From contig NZ_CP101416.1 of assembly GCF_027942295.1 (NCBI RefSeq), positions 4,512,501 to 4,576,500 on the forward strand: a DNA stretch of 64,000 nt, written 5' to 3'. Shown here piece after piece: positions 42,101-50,700 of this stretch. Source of the DNA: Pseudanabaena sp. Chao 1811 (lineage in GTDB: Bacteria > Cyanobacteriota > Cyanobacteriia > Pseudanabaenales > Pseudanabaenaceae). How positions within the stretch are numbered: position 1 is the stretch's first letter; each line of letters opens with the position of its first letter. The position numbers and the translations under genes were made by a program. The notes under the pieces were generated by a model. That model had not been told where the DNA came from. It worked only from the letters and a program-made list of their open reading frames with translations, and did no database searches.

Positions 42101-45100
42101 AGACGAATTTGCGATCGCGGAAGCCTCTAGTGATCCAATCATCGTCTCTGCTACATCTTCATTTATAGAAGACACTGCTTTCGGTATTCCCTTACCCCTG
42201 TCTGAAGAAGCACTTGCCCATTTACCAACATCCGTTGATTTTACAATCCCTGATCTCGATGATCATGATTTTGAAATTCCTAAGATGGATATTCAATCCA
42301 CTTTAGATAATTCCAATTCATTCTTTGATGCTGATTCAATTCAGCTAGTTGAGAATACGGAGAGCAATGTCACTGACTTTGACGATCCCTTTGCTATGCA
42401 GCAAACCATAGAAACAAGTGATGATGCTATTAACGATGATGTGTTTGCTCAAGATTTACAAGATGTAAATCTTTCAGGTCATTCAGATCATTCAGATGGA
42501 TTTGACTCTAATCAGTCCGATGACTACAACAACTATGTATCCCATGAAGAGTTTAATGACTCATTAGAATCTGATTTTGAAAGTACATCAAATGAAGATT
42601 TTGGCAATGTATTTGATACATCTTTTGATGAGTCTCCCTTTGATCCTGAGTTTGGGGAAGCGCTAACCAGTTCTAATGGTGCAGATAATCAATTAGACCC
42701 AACCTTTGACAATTCCTATGATAATTTTACAGAGGATGTTAGTTATGATGATTCTCTTGATGTGTATGCTCAAGAAGATGCAAATAATCAATCCGATCTA
42801 GAGCAATTCCACGATATTCCCAGCAATTCGATGGATGCTAATATTGCCAATGCTACTGAAGCACCAGATGCCACAGATATTGATAGTTCAGATATTAGTC
42901 CAGATAATTTAACTGGCTTGCCCAATCAAATTCCTGATATTTATCTTGAAGAATTATCTGATGAAGCATTGTCAGATGAAGATGAGTTTGAATTTGATTT
43001 TCCAGAAAGCTTGTCAGCTACATCTAATTATGAATCTGATGATTTAGGCTCAAGCAACTTCTTTAATGAACCTAGCTTTACTCAAGATGATGCAGATTTC
43101 GTTAATGCTAACGAAGCGCTTGTTGATCCTTTTGCTATTAACAATGCCGACATCTCAGAAGATGCTTATCAAGAAGAGGATTATTTGGCTCAAGAGCAAA
43201 ATTACCTATTTGCAGAACCAGCGATCGCACCAACTACGGATCTACAAAATAATCTCGACTTAGAAACACCAGTTTCGGATTTTTCCTTTGAATTAGAGGA
43301 AGATTTAGCAACTAGTTCTGATAGTTTTTCTGATCAATTAGACGATGATTTAAATGGCTTAGATGGCTTGTCTGACCTGTCTCTGCCTGACTTGTCTGAA
43401 AACGTAGAATCATCTCATGAGTTTTTTGATAATTCTATTACCTACCAGAATGTTGAAGAATCTACTGATCAATTTGCCGATCAAGCAGATCAATTTGCCG
43501 ATCCCTTTGCTATTGATGATGTAACACAAGAGGACGATGCGTTTGGGGCAGAAATTGCGATCGCTTCAGATGATGATCTCCAAAACTTGTCAAACCTAGA
43601 TCCCCTAGAATCACCATCAACGGAATTTGCTTTCGATCTAGAAGATGATTCACCAACCATCGTAACTAGTTTTGATGAACTTAATGATTCTTCTAATCTC
43701 TTTGATGGTTCTACTTTGCTCCAAAATGAGCTTGATGCCACTAATTCTGTTGATGATAAGCATGATTTTGAGGTTGCTTCAGTTCCTCAAGAAGAGAATA
43801 TTCCAGAAGAAAGCTATTTTGATGATTTAGAGGAAGAGTCTAGTGGATCTCTATGGTCATCTGATGCGATCGTCCCTGATTTAGCAGCGCAGTCAGACTT
43901 GTCTTCAGTTGAGGTTGACAATATATCTAGCTTGGATGAAAGTCCTGATGCAGAATTTGAATTTCCTGACTTCTCAGAGCTTGCAGAAGAGGTTGAACCA
44001 GACATAGGCTTGTCCCAGTTTACCCAAATCGAAGTAGCAATCTCTGAAGATTTATCTGACGTTGGGCAAGTTGATATTCAAGATGATCTTGCTGAGCAAT
44101 TAGACTTGTCTGATAGCTCTAGTCCAGAGTTTGAATTCCCAGACTTCTCAGAGATACTCGCAACTGATGATGCTCAATTAAATGAGGTAAATGAAGGGTT
44201 TAGTGTAGAGGTATCTAATAGTTCTAATAACTTTGATGATTTTGACTCTTTCCCATCCTTGGATGACGAGGCAGTTGCTTCTGTGGATAATCTGTTAAGT
44301 GATGAACTCAGCGATGAAGAATCAGATGTTAGCTTGCTCTTTAATAACTTATCTATTGATAGTGCAAATGATGATGAGTTTGGTGGTGACGATTCATCCG
44401 CTATTTCTCAAGATCAATTCGCTCAGCAAGATGCTTTTGATATATCTGAAGAGGAAAATGCTGAATATGGGGATGCCTATGGTGATAGCTTTGCAGATGG
44501 CTTTGCTGAATCATTGGAAACTTCTACTGGCTTAATATATCTGAGTGAAACATCAGAAGAGACTCAGAATCCATCAGCAACTTCAGAGATTGAAGATGCT
44601 GCAATTTTTGACACTTTAGCTGATGATCTAGATGCCTTCGAGGCTCTAGATGCAGAATTTCCAGAAAATTCTTTAGAGACGATGACGGATGCCGAAAATT
44701 CAGAATTTCTAGAATTTTCGGAAGATTCTCTAAATCCATCAATATCAGAAACATCTGAAACTGATGCGCTCAATCTAGGGGATGGATTCACTGAGTTATC
44801 TGATGAGTCTTCAGACACGTCAATGAATTGGTTAGAGGAGTTGACGGTTGAGGAAGAGGAGACTACGGGAGCTTTTGCTGATTTATCAATTGATCAATTT
44901 TCGCCACCTACAAATAACTTTCCCGATCTTTCTGCTGACCCATTCGCAGACTCTAGCTATGGATTTGCTGATAATTTGCTAGATAGTTTAATGGAGGAGT
45001 CTGATCAGGAGGTTGCCGATTTGTCTACAGATTTCCCAGATCTATCAATGGATGTTGACTTATCCTCCTCCAATTTGCCATCTTCTAGCTTTCCATCTAT

Positions 45101-45389
45101 TGACACCTTAAATGCCGAAGAATCTGACGATAGCGAGTCTCAGTTTGACTTTGACTTTGGTGCATTTGACGATTTTGATGATGATGATAGTAATGTAGAT
45201 GCTTCTGTAAGCAATACAAACAATGCAACTATTTCTGCTAGGGCAGAAATTGAGGATTTCCTCTCAGGTGCATTAGGAATAGAGGAATTTACTGATGACA
45301 CCCCTAATTCAACTACCACACAATCTGATCGGGTAATCCCCAATAAACCTGATGCCAAATCTCCTAACTTAGATGATTTGGCTAAGTAG
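39117..45389 (+). CDS. Giant methyl-accepting chemotaxis protein (PilJ-like) with acidic tail
   Basis: A 2090-residue receptor. A basic/Pro/Lys-rich tail (1-42) precedes TM1 (about 43-67), a periplasmic double-Cache-like sensor (68-335; GVVNADAIASNLL), TM2 (about 336-360), HAMP, and a cytoplasmic coiled-coil signalling domain (about 440-780). The hairpin tip is cyanobacterial: LALNATLVAASAV, then FAGVARQFESIAVQVNDLAT instead of the common E-GRGFAVVADEVR. From about residue 785 to the end lie roughly 1300 residues rich in Asp, Glu, Ser, Asn and Phe, with recurring DPFA motifs (near 1089, 1336, 1461, 1940) and FEFPDFSE (near 1612 and 1671), plus one hydrophobic Ala/Val segment near 824-842. The tail is probably disordered. 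Normal PilJ-type receptors are 400-1000 residues. Fourth gene of the cluster. Confidence 0.88.
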   Translation: MHMASTPKTKTATSVGKSAQETSKRSPKSPAPKQSKPKGSLGLGLLLIAIGTSLIGLGGLGYLFYQELLSSSKREVDRSAESQTQQIAAKLDNVRQSTDGVANAAKALSQQAPKPKTVEQYQRLLIDGVQRSEQVAGIGIVQNENLLFTAPKPTVPYVLKEKSGLKLTGAAQKLAAPNDKLFAGNRSDLQNSPPYKSPITKAKESWSESYSALGKTVITYSAPIADGQKVLGVVNADAIASNLLTVSTSSNSDSKVGFVVVSASGKVITASDQFQETQAQSPTTAEALKNLVQQSNAQAAGIAQVGGNLWAYRKIDGTDWVVATYLPESEITNKLLVLVGGAAIGISAILAIAILGFINSLKKRLQPLTEECDRFLSQQGANNVNLAGKDEIDRLSLSLKSTLQKAKTNEVRLRSEVIQSPSSLDDTTSAQVQQSVAERELMEAEVGDLLDVVSSMEEGDLTIEAQVNDRATGLVADTLNRLREKLVEIISSVLGTAQQVAQGASDLEELARTVVLNTAEQAQSVAQGQALTAQVAVIAQRSSEQVSVANQSLQEVRNTVTSGQTAIDNLTESISVLQTGSAQIVQRMKTLGEFVGLAEQFVQDQGQIAQQTQVLALNATLVAASAVEQKDPKQFAGVARQFESIAVQVNDLATQTNQGLTVLQNRTSQIQTVVTAIDAEVQNLSGLVAGFTTGVQSSQSAFQSIQVATEEVVQIGQTITESSIEITEAAGSTASYISEIAQLADRTAELTRAARQQAEAMGNQAQQLLQGIQFFRLPASTGLPTSGNYAGNAEVNAFTDSPNTSINSLVDVSTEANDAEANNNLVAPVIALATVATAVAISQSGQDAPAEYHDSTEEQVDNTVADSQYLESLLDDGINDEFSENDATSYAGEIETPQEQDFAAISDNFSNEQADPHAFVDTNESANALLDYDDTPIQSPDATYAELTDISVIEKSLLDDLRQEIYEDFVDDDTPIATDLDTETESTLKNPMEGVDEFAIAEASSDPIIVSATSSFIEDTAFGIPLPLSEEALAHLPTSVDFTIPDLDDHDFEIPKMDIQSTLDNSNSFFDADSIQLVENTESNVTDFDDPFAMQQTIETSDDAINDDVFAQDLQDVNLSGHSDHSDGFDSNQSDDYNNYVSHEEFNDSLESDFESTSNEDFGNVFDTSFDESPFDPEFGEALTSSNGADNQLDPTFDNSYDNFTEDVSYDDSLDVYAQEDANNQSDLEQFHDIPSNSMDANIANATEAPDATDIDSSDISPDNLTGLPNQIPDIYLEELSDEALSDEDEFEFDFPESLSATSNYESDDLGSSNFFNEPSFTQDDADFVNANEALVDPFAINNADISEDAYQEEDYLAQEQNYLFAEPAIAPTTDLQNNLDLETPVSDFSFELEEDLATSSDSFSDQLDDDLNGLDGLSDLSLPDLSENVESSHEFFDNSITYQNVEESTDQFADQADQFADPFAIDDVTQEDDAFGAEIAIASDDDLQNLSNLDPLESPSTEFAFDLEDDSPTIVTSFDELNDSSNLFDGSTLLQNELDATNSVDDKHDFEVASVPQEENIPEESYFDDLEEESSGSLWSSDAIVPDLAAQSDLSSVEVDNISSLDESPDAEFEFPDFSELAEEVEPDIGLSQFTQIEVAISEDLSDVGQVDIQDDLAEQLDLSDSSSPEFEFPDFSEILATDDAQLNEVNEGFSVEVSNSSNNFDDFDSFPSLDDEAVASVDNLLSDELSDEESDVSLLFNNLSIDSANDDEFGGDDSSAISQDQFAQQDAFDISEEENAEYGDAYGDSFADGFAESLETSTGLIYLSETSEETQNPSATSEIEDAAIFDTLADDLDAFEALDAEFPENSLETMTDAENSEFLEFSEDSLNPSISETSETDALNLGDGFTELSDESSDTSMNWLEELTVEEEETTGAFADLSIDQFSPPTNNFPDLSADPFADSSYGFADNLLDSLMEESDQEVADLSTDFPDLSMDVDLSSSNLPSSSFPSIDTLNAEESDDSESQFDFDFGAFDDFDDDDSNVDASVSNTNNATISARAEIEDFLSGALGIEEFTDDTPNSTTTQSDRVIPNKPDAKSPNLDDLAK

Positions 45390-45412
45390 AATAGTTAAGC
45401 CAAATGGCTCAT

Positions 45413-45451
45413 AATCCAAAAAAGCCGTGCTTTGCGCGGCTTTTTTGGATT
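45413..45451. terminator. Hairpin terminator after the giant MCP
   Basis: AATCCAAAAAAGCCG (45413-45427) pairs with CGGCTTTTTTGGATT (45437-45451), inner GC-TTT-GC. A T6 run is in the descending arm. It separates the two receptor genes, so the following genes may need a promoter in 45452-45593. Confidence 0.75.
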
Positions 45452-45593
45452 GACTTTGTATTGACATTGTGGCGAAGCATACTCAATGGCAGTAACACAA
45501 ACCTGTATGTTGTTAACACAAGCAGAGATTTGTACTGAAAACAGAACTAAAATTTTTGCTAAAAATGTTGTACCGCGTTAAATATGGAAAGAT

Positions 45594-47234
45594 ATGGCAA
45601 ATAAACCTCCCTTTTCGCGCAAAAAAGTTAGTGCTAAAAAAAAGAGGAAGGCTGCCGTTGCTGCTGCCCCGATATCTAGACAAGCTTCTAATAAAAGTAG
45701 TTGGTTAAATAATTTACCGATTAACACCAAAATTTTCTTAGCGATTGGATTAACAAGCTTTTTGCCGTTAATATGCTTTGCGATCGCTGCTTTGTATCTA
45801 GATATTAGCCTCATGCCGATTGTGAACCAAGAAGCTCAGGCTCAACTATCTAATGTCACATTTTTTGTGTTTGGCTTAGCCTTTATTGTGCTATTAATGA
45901 GTTCCCTATTGAGTTTGGTGATTGGTGGGACTCTCAGCAAGCGGATTCGGAACTTGGAGGCGATCGCTAAAGAATATGCTACAGGTAACTTGGATGCAGG
46001 TACTTTTGGGACAAGGGTAGAGCTTGGTGCAGCCGATGAGGTTGGTAAGTTAGCCGATATCTTGAATTTAATGACGGTTAATTTGGCTCAGAATCGACAA
46101 GATCAGTCCACCGCTCAGATGGAGGCAGAAGTCCAGAACAATATTTTTGAGGATGAAATTTCCCACTTGCTAGATGTGGTATCCGATCTGGAGCTAGGCG
46201 ATCTCACCGCTAAGGCAGAGGTTAGCCCCCATGCGACAGGTCTGATTGCGGACACACTCAACCGTCTCTCAGAGCAGTTAGCAGAGGTACTTGCAGCCGT
46301 TTTGAAAACTGCACAGCAAGTCACTATTCGCACCGATCGCCTTGAACAGTTGGCGATCGCGGTATCCCAAAATGCTGAGCAACAGGAGGCGCTAGTTGTG
46401 CAAGCCCGTTTAGGCATTGAGGATGTTAACCAATTAGCACAGGATGCAGCTCAACAGGCGATCGCGGCGAATAGAGCGGTGCAAAGGGTGCGATCAGCCG
46501 TGCGGCAAGGGGAGGAACAGATTATTTACCTCACTGCTTCGATTGAGTCCCTCCAAGCTGCGACCGTACAGATGGTACAAAGGATTAAAAATCTCGGTGA
46601 ATTCGTTGCGCTTGCAAAACAGTTTGTGTTGGATCAAAAACGCTTAGCGTCATTAACTCAGGTGCTAGCAACCAATGCTTCGATGGTGGCAACAAGAGCC
46701 TTAGAGCAGAGAGACCCTCAGCAATTTGTATCAGTGGCAAGGGAATTTGAAGCGATCGCCTCACAGGTAAATGCCTTGGCGACGCAGACTAATCAGGGGC
46801 TGGTGGTACTACAACAACGCACAGGATTTGTGGAAGTGGTAGTTTCAGGGATTGATCAGGATGTGCGCGACGTGAATAGCCTTGTGTCGGACTTCACTAA
46901 GAGTGTTGATAGCTCTGAGCAATCTTTTACCAACATTGCTACGGTTACTGAGGAACTGGCGGATATTGGCATGTCTGTAACCGAGTCATCTAGCTCGATC
47001 GCTGAGGCCGTAAAATTTAGCTTAGCCTCCATCCAAGATATTGAGGCGATCGCTGAGCGTTCTGCTTCTCAGGCACAATTTACCCGCGATCAATCGGGCA
47101 AGATGGGTAAATTAGCAAGGCAATTGCTAGAAAGAGTACAGTTTTTCCGTTTGCCTGCAATTCTCCAATCCGATAATAATGAACTTGAAGATCTGGACTC
47201 CATCGAAGTTGAGAGTATCCAAGTAGCAAAATAA
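45594..47234 (+). CDS. Second MCP-type receptor without extracellular sensor
   Basis: A 546-residue receptor. A very basic tail (residues 1-35: SRKKVSAKKKRKAAVAAAP), TM1 (about 45-67; IFLAIGLTSFLPLICFAIAA), a loop of only about 20 residues (LDISLMPIVNQEAQAQLSN), TM2 (about 88-112), HAMP (113-165) and the signalling coiled coil, homologous to that of the giant receptor (DLLDVVS and VLATNASMVATRALEQRDPQ, FVSVAREFEAIASQVNALAT). It ends LLERVQFFRLPAI, matching the point where the giant receptor leaves homology (LLQGIQFFRLPAS). So it is a receptor core lacking both the Cache domain and the acidic tail. Its stop overlaps the kinase start (TAATG). Confidence 0.9.
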   Translation: MANKPPFSRKKVSAKKKRKAAVAAAPISRQASNKSSWLNNLPINTKIFLAIGLTSFLPLICFAIAALYLDISLMPIVNQEAQAQLSNVTFFVFGLAFIVLLMSSLLSLVIGGTLSKRIRNLEAIAKEYATGNLDAGTFGTRVELGAADEVGKLADILNLMTVNLAQNRQDQSTAQMEAEVQNNIFEDEISHLLDVVSDLELGDLTAKAEVSPHATGLIADTLNRLSEQLAEVLAAVLKTAQQVTIRTDRLEQLAIAVSQNAEQQEALVVQARLGIEDVNQLAQDAAQQAIAANRAVQRVRSAVRQGEEQIIYLTASIESLQAATVQMVQRIKNLGEFVALAKQFVLDQKRLASLTQVLATNASMVATRALEQRDPQQFVSVAREFEAIASQVNALATQTNQGLVVLQQRTGFVEVVVSGIDQDVRDVNSLVSDFTKSVDSSEQSFTNIATVTEELADIGMSVTESSSSIAEAVKFSLASIQDIEAIAERSASQAQFTRDQSGKMGKLARQLLERVQFFRLPAILQSDNNELEDLDSIEVESIQVAK

Positions 47235-49885
47235 TGGCACATTCTGAATTTGATGATATCCAACTGCACGAAGAACTGCGTCATCTATTTGAACTAGATA
47301 CACAGAAATATTTGCAGCTCTATGTCCAAACTGTTAACCAATTAAATGCCACTAGCTGGCATGAAGATATCCAACAGTTATATCGTTGTGTGCATACGAT
47401 TAAAGGTGGAGCGGTGACAGTGGGGTTTCAATCCGTCCTCCAAGTCTCTACTGTCTTAGAGGATTTACTATCGGATCTTCGCTATCTCGATGTGGCTCCT
47501 CCTTTGATGGATGGGGAATTATCAAAGTCTTTGATTGAGTCAGGGGAATTACTCATTGGTACGGTTCAAAAGGATAGTTCGCAAACTGCGGAACTCGGCG
47601 AGTCCGATTTTGCCGTGCGCTATATCCAAAGTTTGCGCGATCGCATTCAGTCGCAATATTTGCCTGAATGGAATGAAATGCGCCAAGTACAGCAGGAATT
47701 TGCTGATCAAGGTTTTGACTTGGTAATTTTAGATCTAGAAATGGCGATCGAGGTTTTGCCAGCAACGGGGACAGTGCCAATAGAAACCTGTGAAATCGCC
47801 CAGCAAACTATTGCTCAGTTACAGTCAATTGGTACAGAAATAAATTTAGCGACGGCTTGGCAGGATTTCTTAAAAACGGGACTAGATTTATGCGATCGCC
47901 CCAATTGTGAACAGTGGCACGCTGAGTGGATGCCATTTTTGCGCAAGCTCAAGGATAGCGCTCGACAGGGGGGGGGTTTGCCAATTGAAGAACCTGTTAC
48001 TTCTTCAAGTAGTAATTTAGCTGTTGAAAATGAGGCTATACCGCTAATTAATACGCCTGTTCCTGCATCTGCGATTCAAATTCCTGTACCGCTCGATCGC
48101 CTAGAGCGATCATCCCAATATCTTGTAGAGACTTTGATGGCAACCCGTGCTACGCAGGGCTTTTATCAATCCGTGTATGCAAATCTCCTACCACTTGTCT
48201 CACTAGCGCAAAATAGTGTGCAGTACATTACCCAGTTACGCGAAGTCCAAGATGACTATGCGTTGCTAGATATTTCCGCAGAACAGGATGGGCTGAAAGT
48301 TGAGCGCTATCGTCAAGGATATACAGCGATTAACCGTTTACTAGAAATTAGTCTGCGTTTAATTGAGCTAGGCTCAGAAACAGGGGAGTCAGCCCGCAAA
48401 ACATCTGAAAGTATTCAAACCCTCGATCGCAGTTTACGCAATCTCCAACAAACCATCGAAGAGAGTCGTCTTGTTCCCTTTGAGACCCTAGCCTTTCGTG
48501 CAAGGGGAATTTTGCGTGACCTGAGTACTCGTGTTGGTAAGGCTGTAGAGCTAACGATTATTGGCGAACAAATAGAACTAGATGCAGGAACTCTACGCAA
48601 TTTAGAACCAGTTTTACTCCATTTGTTGCGTAATGCCTACGATCATGGGATTGAAGAACCCGAACAGCGTCAGCAAATCAGTAAACCTGTGCAAGGGAAA
48701 ATTGATCTTGCGATGCAAAGAAGAGGCAGTGTTTTTGAGCTGACTATTCGTGATGATGGTAGAGGTATAGATAGCGATCGCATTAGTCAAATTGCGAAAT
48801 CTAAAGGATTGCCCCTCACAGATACGAGTACTCCTGAGAAATTAATCAATGTTTTAAGTCAATCAGGTTTTACTTCCACAAAATCTGTGAGCGAGATCTC
48901 AGGTCGAGGTGTGGGTATGGATGTGGTGGCAAGCCAAGTCGCCCTGATGAATGGCAAACTCAGTCTCAATACCCAACTTGGCAAAGGCACAACCTTTACA
49001 ATTCAGATACCTGTCCCCCATTTGTTTGTGCGTTGTATGCTCTTGCAGGCAGTAGATCGTCTCTTTGCGATTCCCACGACCGAAATTTATACAACTACCT
49101 TAGTGGAAAGTCTCCTATGGCAAAAGACAGAACGCTCTGATTACAGTATGGAAGTGCAAGAGCCTCATGGGAACGTACCTGCAATCGATCTTTATCAGTA
49201 TTGGCTAGGCTCATCGGAAGCTAGACCAATTTTGCCGACGGCGATCGCCGTGCGGACAAAACTATCCGAAGGGCAAGTCACGGGCGATCGCGGTGTGTGG
49301 CTCATTGCTGACACCTTAATGGGACAGAGTGACTTATTAGTTAATCCTATTCCGTCACCTCTAATTGCTCCCATTGGTTTGATCGGCATGAGTCTAATGC
49401 CCGATGGTAAACTCATCCCCGTGCTTGATGCCATTTCCTTTGTCGAAGCCTTCTTCTCTTCAGAGTTGGAACCAATTGCCACTGATTCGCTAGACAATTC
49501 ATCTTTCTTAGAAGTCTCTAGCGATCGCCAAATTTTGGTAGTTGATGATGCAGCTCTGATGCGTCGCAGAATCGAAAGCAGTCTATCTCCACAGGGCTAT
49601 GAAATTACCACCTGTGATGATGGAATGGAAGCTTGGCAGTGGTTACAACGGCATAAGCAACCTGCTTTGCTAATCACGGATATTGAGATGCCGCATATGG
49701 ATGGATTTACCCTGATCGATCGCTGTCGGCAAGCAGGATTTGCGATGCCAATTCTGGTAGTTTCCTCTCGACTTGCCGAAGAGTGGTCGCGTGAAACTAG
49801 CCGCCTTGGTGCAACTGATTATTTAACTAAAGGTTTTTCAACTTCTGAACTAGTTAATAAGGTAAGTTCGCTAATTTCCATCTAG
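47234..49885 (+). CDS. Hybrid CheA-type histidine kinase with REC domain (PilL/TaxAY type)
   Basis: An 883-residue kinase. The Hpt domain at the N-terminus has the phosphorylated His in VHTIKGGAVTVGF near residue 55. A linker follows, then the P3 dimerisation region (about 300-400), and the P4 ATPase domain with N box LLRNAYDHGIEEPEQR near 465, G1 IRDDGRGID near 504 and G2 SGRGVGMDVV near 558. The P5 CheW-like domain has RLFAIPTTEIYTT. A C-terminal receiver has ILVVDDAALMRRR, the Asp in LLITDIEMPHMDGF and Lys in YLTKGFS. It is the central kinase of the cluster, taking input from both receptors. A single Hpt is present; some PilL homologues have more. Confidence 0.92.
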   Translation: MAHSEFDDIQLHEELRHLFELDTQKYLQLYVQTVNQLNATSWHEDIQQLYRCVHTIKGGAVTVGFQSVLQVSTVLEDLLSDLRYLDVAPPLMDGELSKSLIESGELLIGTVQKDSSQTAELGESDFAVRYIQSLRDRIQSQYLPEWNEMRQVQQEFADQGFDLVILDLEMAIEVLPATGTVPIETCEIAQQTIAQLQSIGTEINLATAWQDFLKTGLDLCDRPNCEQWHAEWMPFLRKLKDSARQGGGLPIEEPVTSSSSNLAVENEAIPLINTPVPASAIQIPVPLDRLERSSQYLVETLMATRATQGFYQSVYANLLPLVSLAQNSVQYITQLREVQDDYALLDISAEQDGLKVERYRQGYTAINRLLEISLRLIELGSETGESARKTSESIQTLDRSLRNLQQTIEESRLVPFETLAFRARGILRDLSTRVGKAVELTIIGEQIELDAGTLRNLEPVLLHLLRNAYDHGIEEPEQRQQISKPVQGKIDLAMQRRGSVFELTIRDDGRGIDSDRISQIAKSKGLPLTDTSTPEKLINVLSQSGFTSTKSVSEISGRGVGMDVVASQVALMNGKLSLNTQLGKGTTFTIQIPVPHLFVRCMLLQAVDRLFAIPTTEIYTTTLVESLLWQKTERSDYSMEVQEPHGNVPAIDLYQYWLGSSEARPILPTAIAVRTKLSEGQVTGDRGVWLIADTLMGQSDLLVNPIPSPLIAPIGLIGMSLMPDGKLIPVLDAISFVEAFFSSELEPIATDSLDNSSFLEVSSDRQILVVDDAALMRRRIESSLSPQGYEITTCDDGMEAWQWLQRHKQPALLITDIEMPHMDGFTLIDRCRQAGFAMPILVVSSRLAEEWSRETSRLGATDYLTKGFSTSELVNKVSSLISI

Positions 49886-49917
49886 ATCAAGAGTGGCGTT
49901 TTGCGCCACTCTTGATC
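49885..49917. terminator. Bidirectional hairpin between the kinase gene and hisI
   Basis: GATCAAGAGTGGCG (49885-49898) pairs with CGCCACTCTTGATC (49904-49917). The outer bases are part of both stop-codon regions, so the convergent genes share it. Confidence 0.72.
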
Positions 49918-50248
49918 AAAGCGGAACTTCAGTAAAGAAACAACTTCTTGCGCCTGTGTGACAGGCAATATCACCAATCTGCTCAATTTTGACCAAAATC
50001 ACATCGCGATCGCAATCGTAATATAGCTTTTTCAGTTTTTGGATATGCCCTGAAGTTGCGCCTTTATGCCATAGTTCCTGACGCGATCGGCTCCAGTAAT
50101 GTACTTCACCAGTATCAATGGTTAGCTCTAAAGCCTGACGATTCATCCATGCCATCATCAAAATTGTGCCATCTTGATAATCTTGAGCGATCGCAGGAAT
50201 CAAGCCTTTCTCATCATACTTAAGACGATCAATCCAATTGTCAGACAT
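49916..50248 (-). CDS. hisI: Phosphoribosyl-AMP cyclohydrolase HisI
   Basis: A 110-residue enzyme opening the purine ring of PR-AMP in histidine synthesis. Motifs: LIPAIAQDYQDGTILMMAWM at residues 13-32, HYWSRSRQELWHKGATSGH near 51-69, the metal-binding YYDCDRDVILVKIEQ and the ACHTGARSCFF Cys/His group. ATG 50246-50248 (MSDNWIDRLKYDE) gives the family start; the open frame upstream runs through a hairpin and is discarded. It lacks the HisE (pyrophosphohydrolase) half that is fused in many bacteria, so hisE must be a separate gene elsewhere. It is a single gene, convergent to the kinase. Confidence 0.93.
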   Translation of the reverse strand: MSDNWIDRLKYDEKGLIPAIAQDYQDGTILMMAWMNRQALELTIDTGEVHYWSRSRQELWHKGATSGHIQKLKKLYYDCDRDVILVKIEQIGDIACHTGARSCFFTEVPL

Positions 50249-50330
50249 ATATGCGCTAATTAATTTCAAAGGTATCTTGATTTTATCGTCAGTTTGACAA
50301 AAGCGAAAAATGGTAAGACTCGCTAACCCA

Positions 50331-50369
50331 AAATACAAGTAGCGGCGCAAAGCGCCGCTACTTGTATTT
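50331..50369. repeat. 18-bp perfect hairpin, AAA triloop
   Basis: AAATACAAGTAGCGGCGC-AAA-GCGCCGCTACTTGTATTT. It lies upstream of hisI in the gap between two divergent genes, so it is not at a gene end. Confidence 0.7.
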
Positions 50370-50564
50370 GTCCTAAGCAATCATTAGGACTGTATGCCCA
50401 CGCCTTCGGCAGGGAAATCCTCTGTATCTCGCTTACTTGAAAAGTGCCCTATACCAACAAAAATTATAGAATTGTGTGAAATGTCGGCATTAAAAGTATG
50501 ACGACAAGTAGAATAATTTATATCAGCTTAACTTATGTCAAGGTCATGAGAATTTATCTCAAAT

Positions 50565-50666
50565 TAAGTAGCTCAGCTTAAGTGAGCTTAAACCCTAAAA
50601 GCTTGTGTCGCTTACTAAGCGGTCGATACAAGCGCTAGTTTTGGGATAACTATGCTGAACTACTTA
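50565..50666. repeat. MITE-like element family 2, copy B
   Basis: The ends are TAAGTAGCTCAGCTTAAGTG and, from the right, TAAGTAGTTCAGCATAGTTA; AACCC on the left and the matching GGG on the right lie inside. The centre holds a partial palindrome (AGCTTGTGTCGCTT...ACAAGCGCT). It lies 35 bp before the PAS kinase start and may carry or displace its promoter. The rest of 50370-50700 shows nothing recognisable. Confidence 0.6.
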
Positions 50667-50700
50667 GATCTTTTCGTATCATCTAAAAGAGTATGAGTAT

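Noticed and set aside
43490-45358. Minus-strand ORFs of 70-84 codons opposite the acidic tail
   Set aside because: GA-rich, Asp/Ser-coding DNA produces open antisense frames rich in Ser/Leu; no ribosome-binding sites or recognisable domains.
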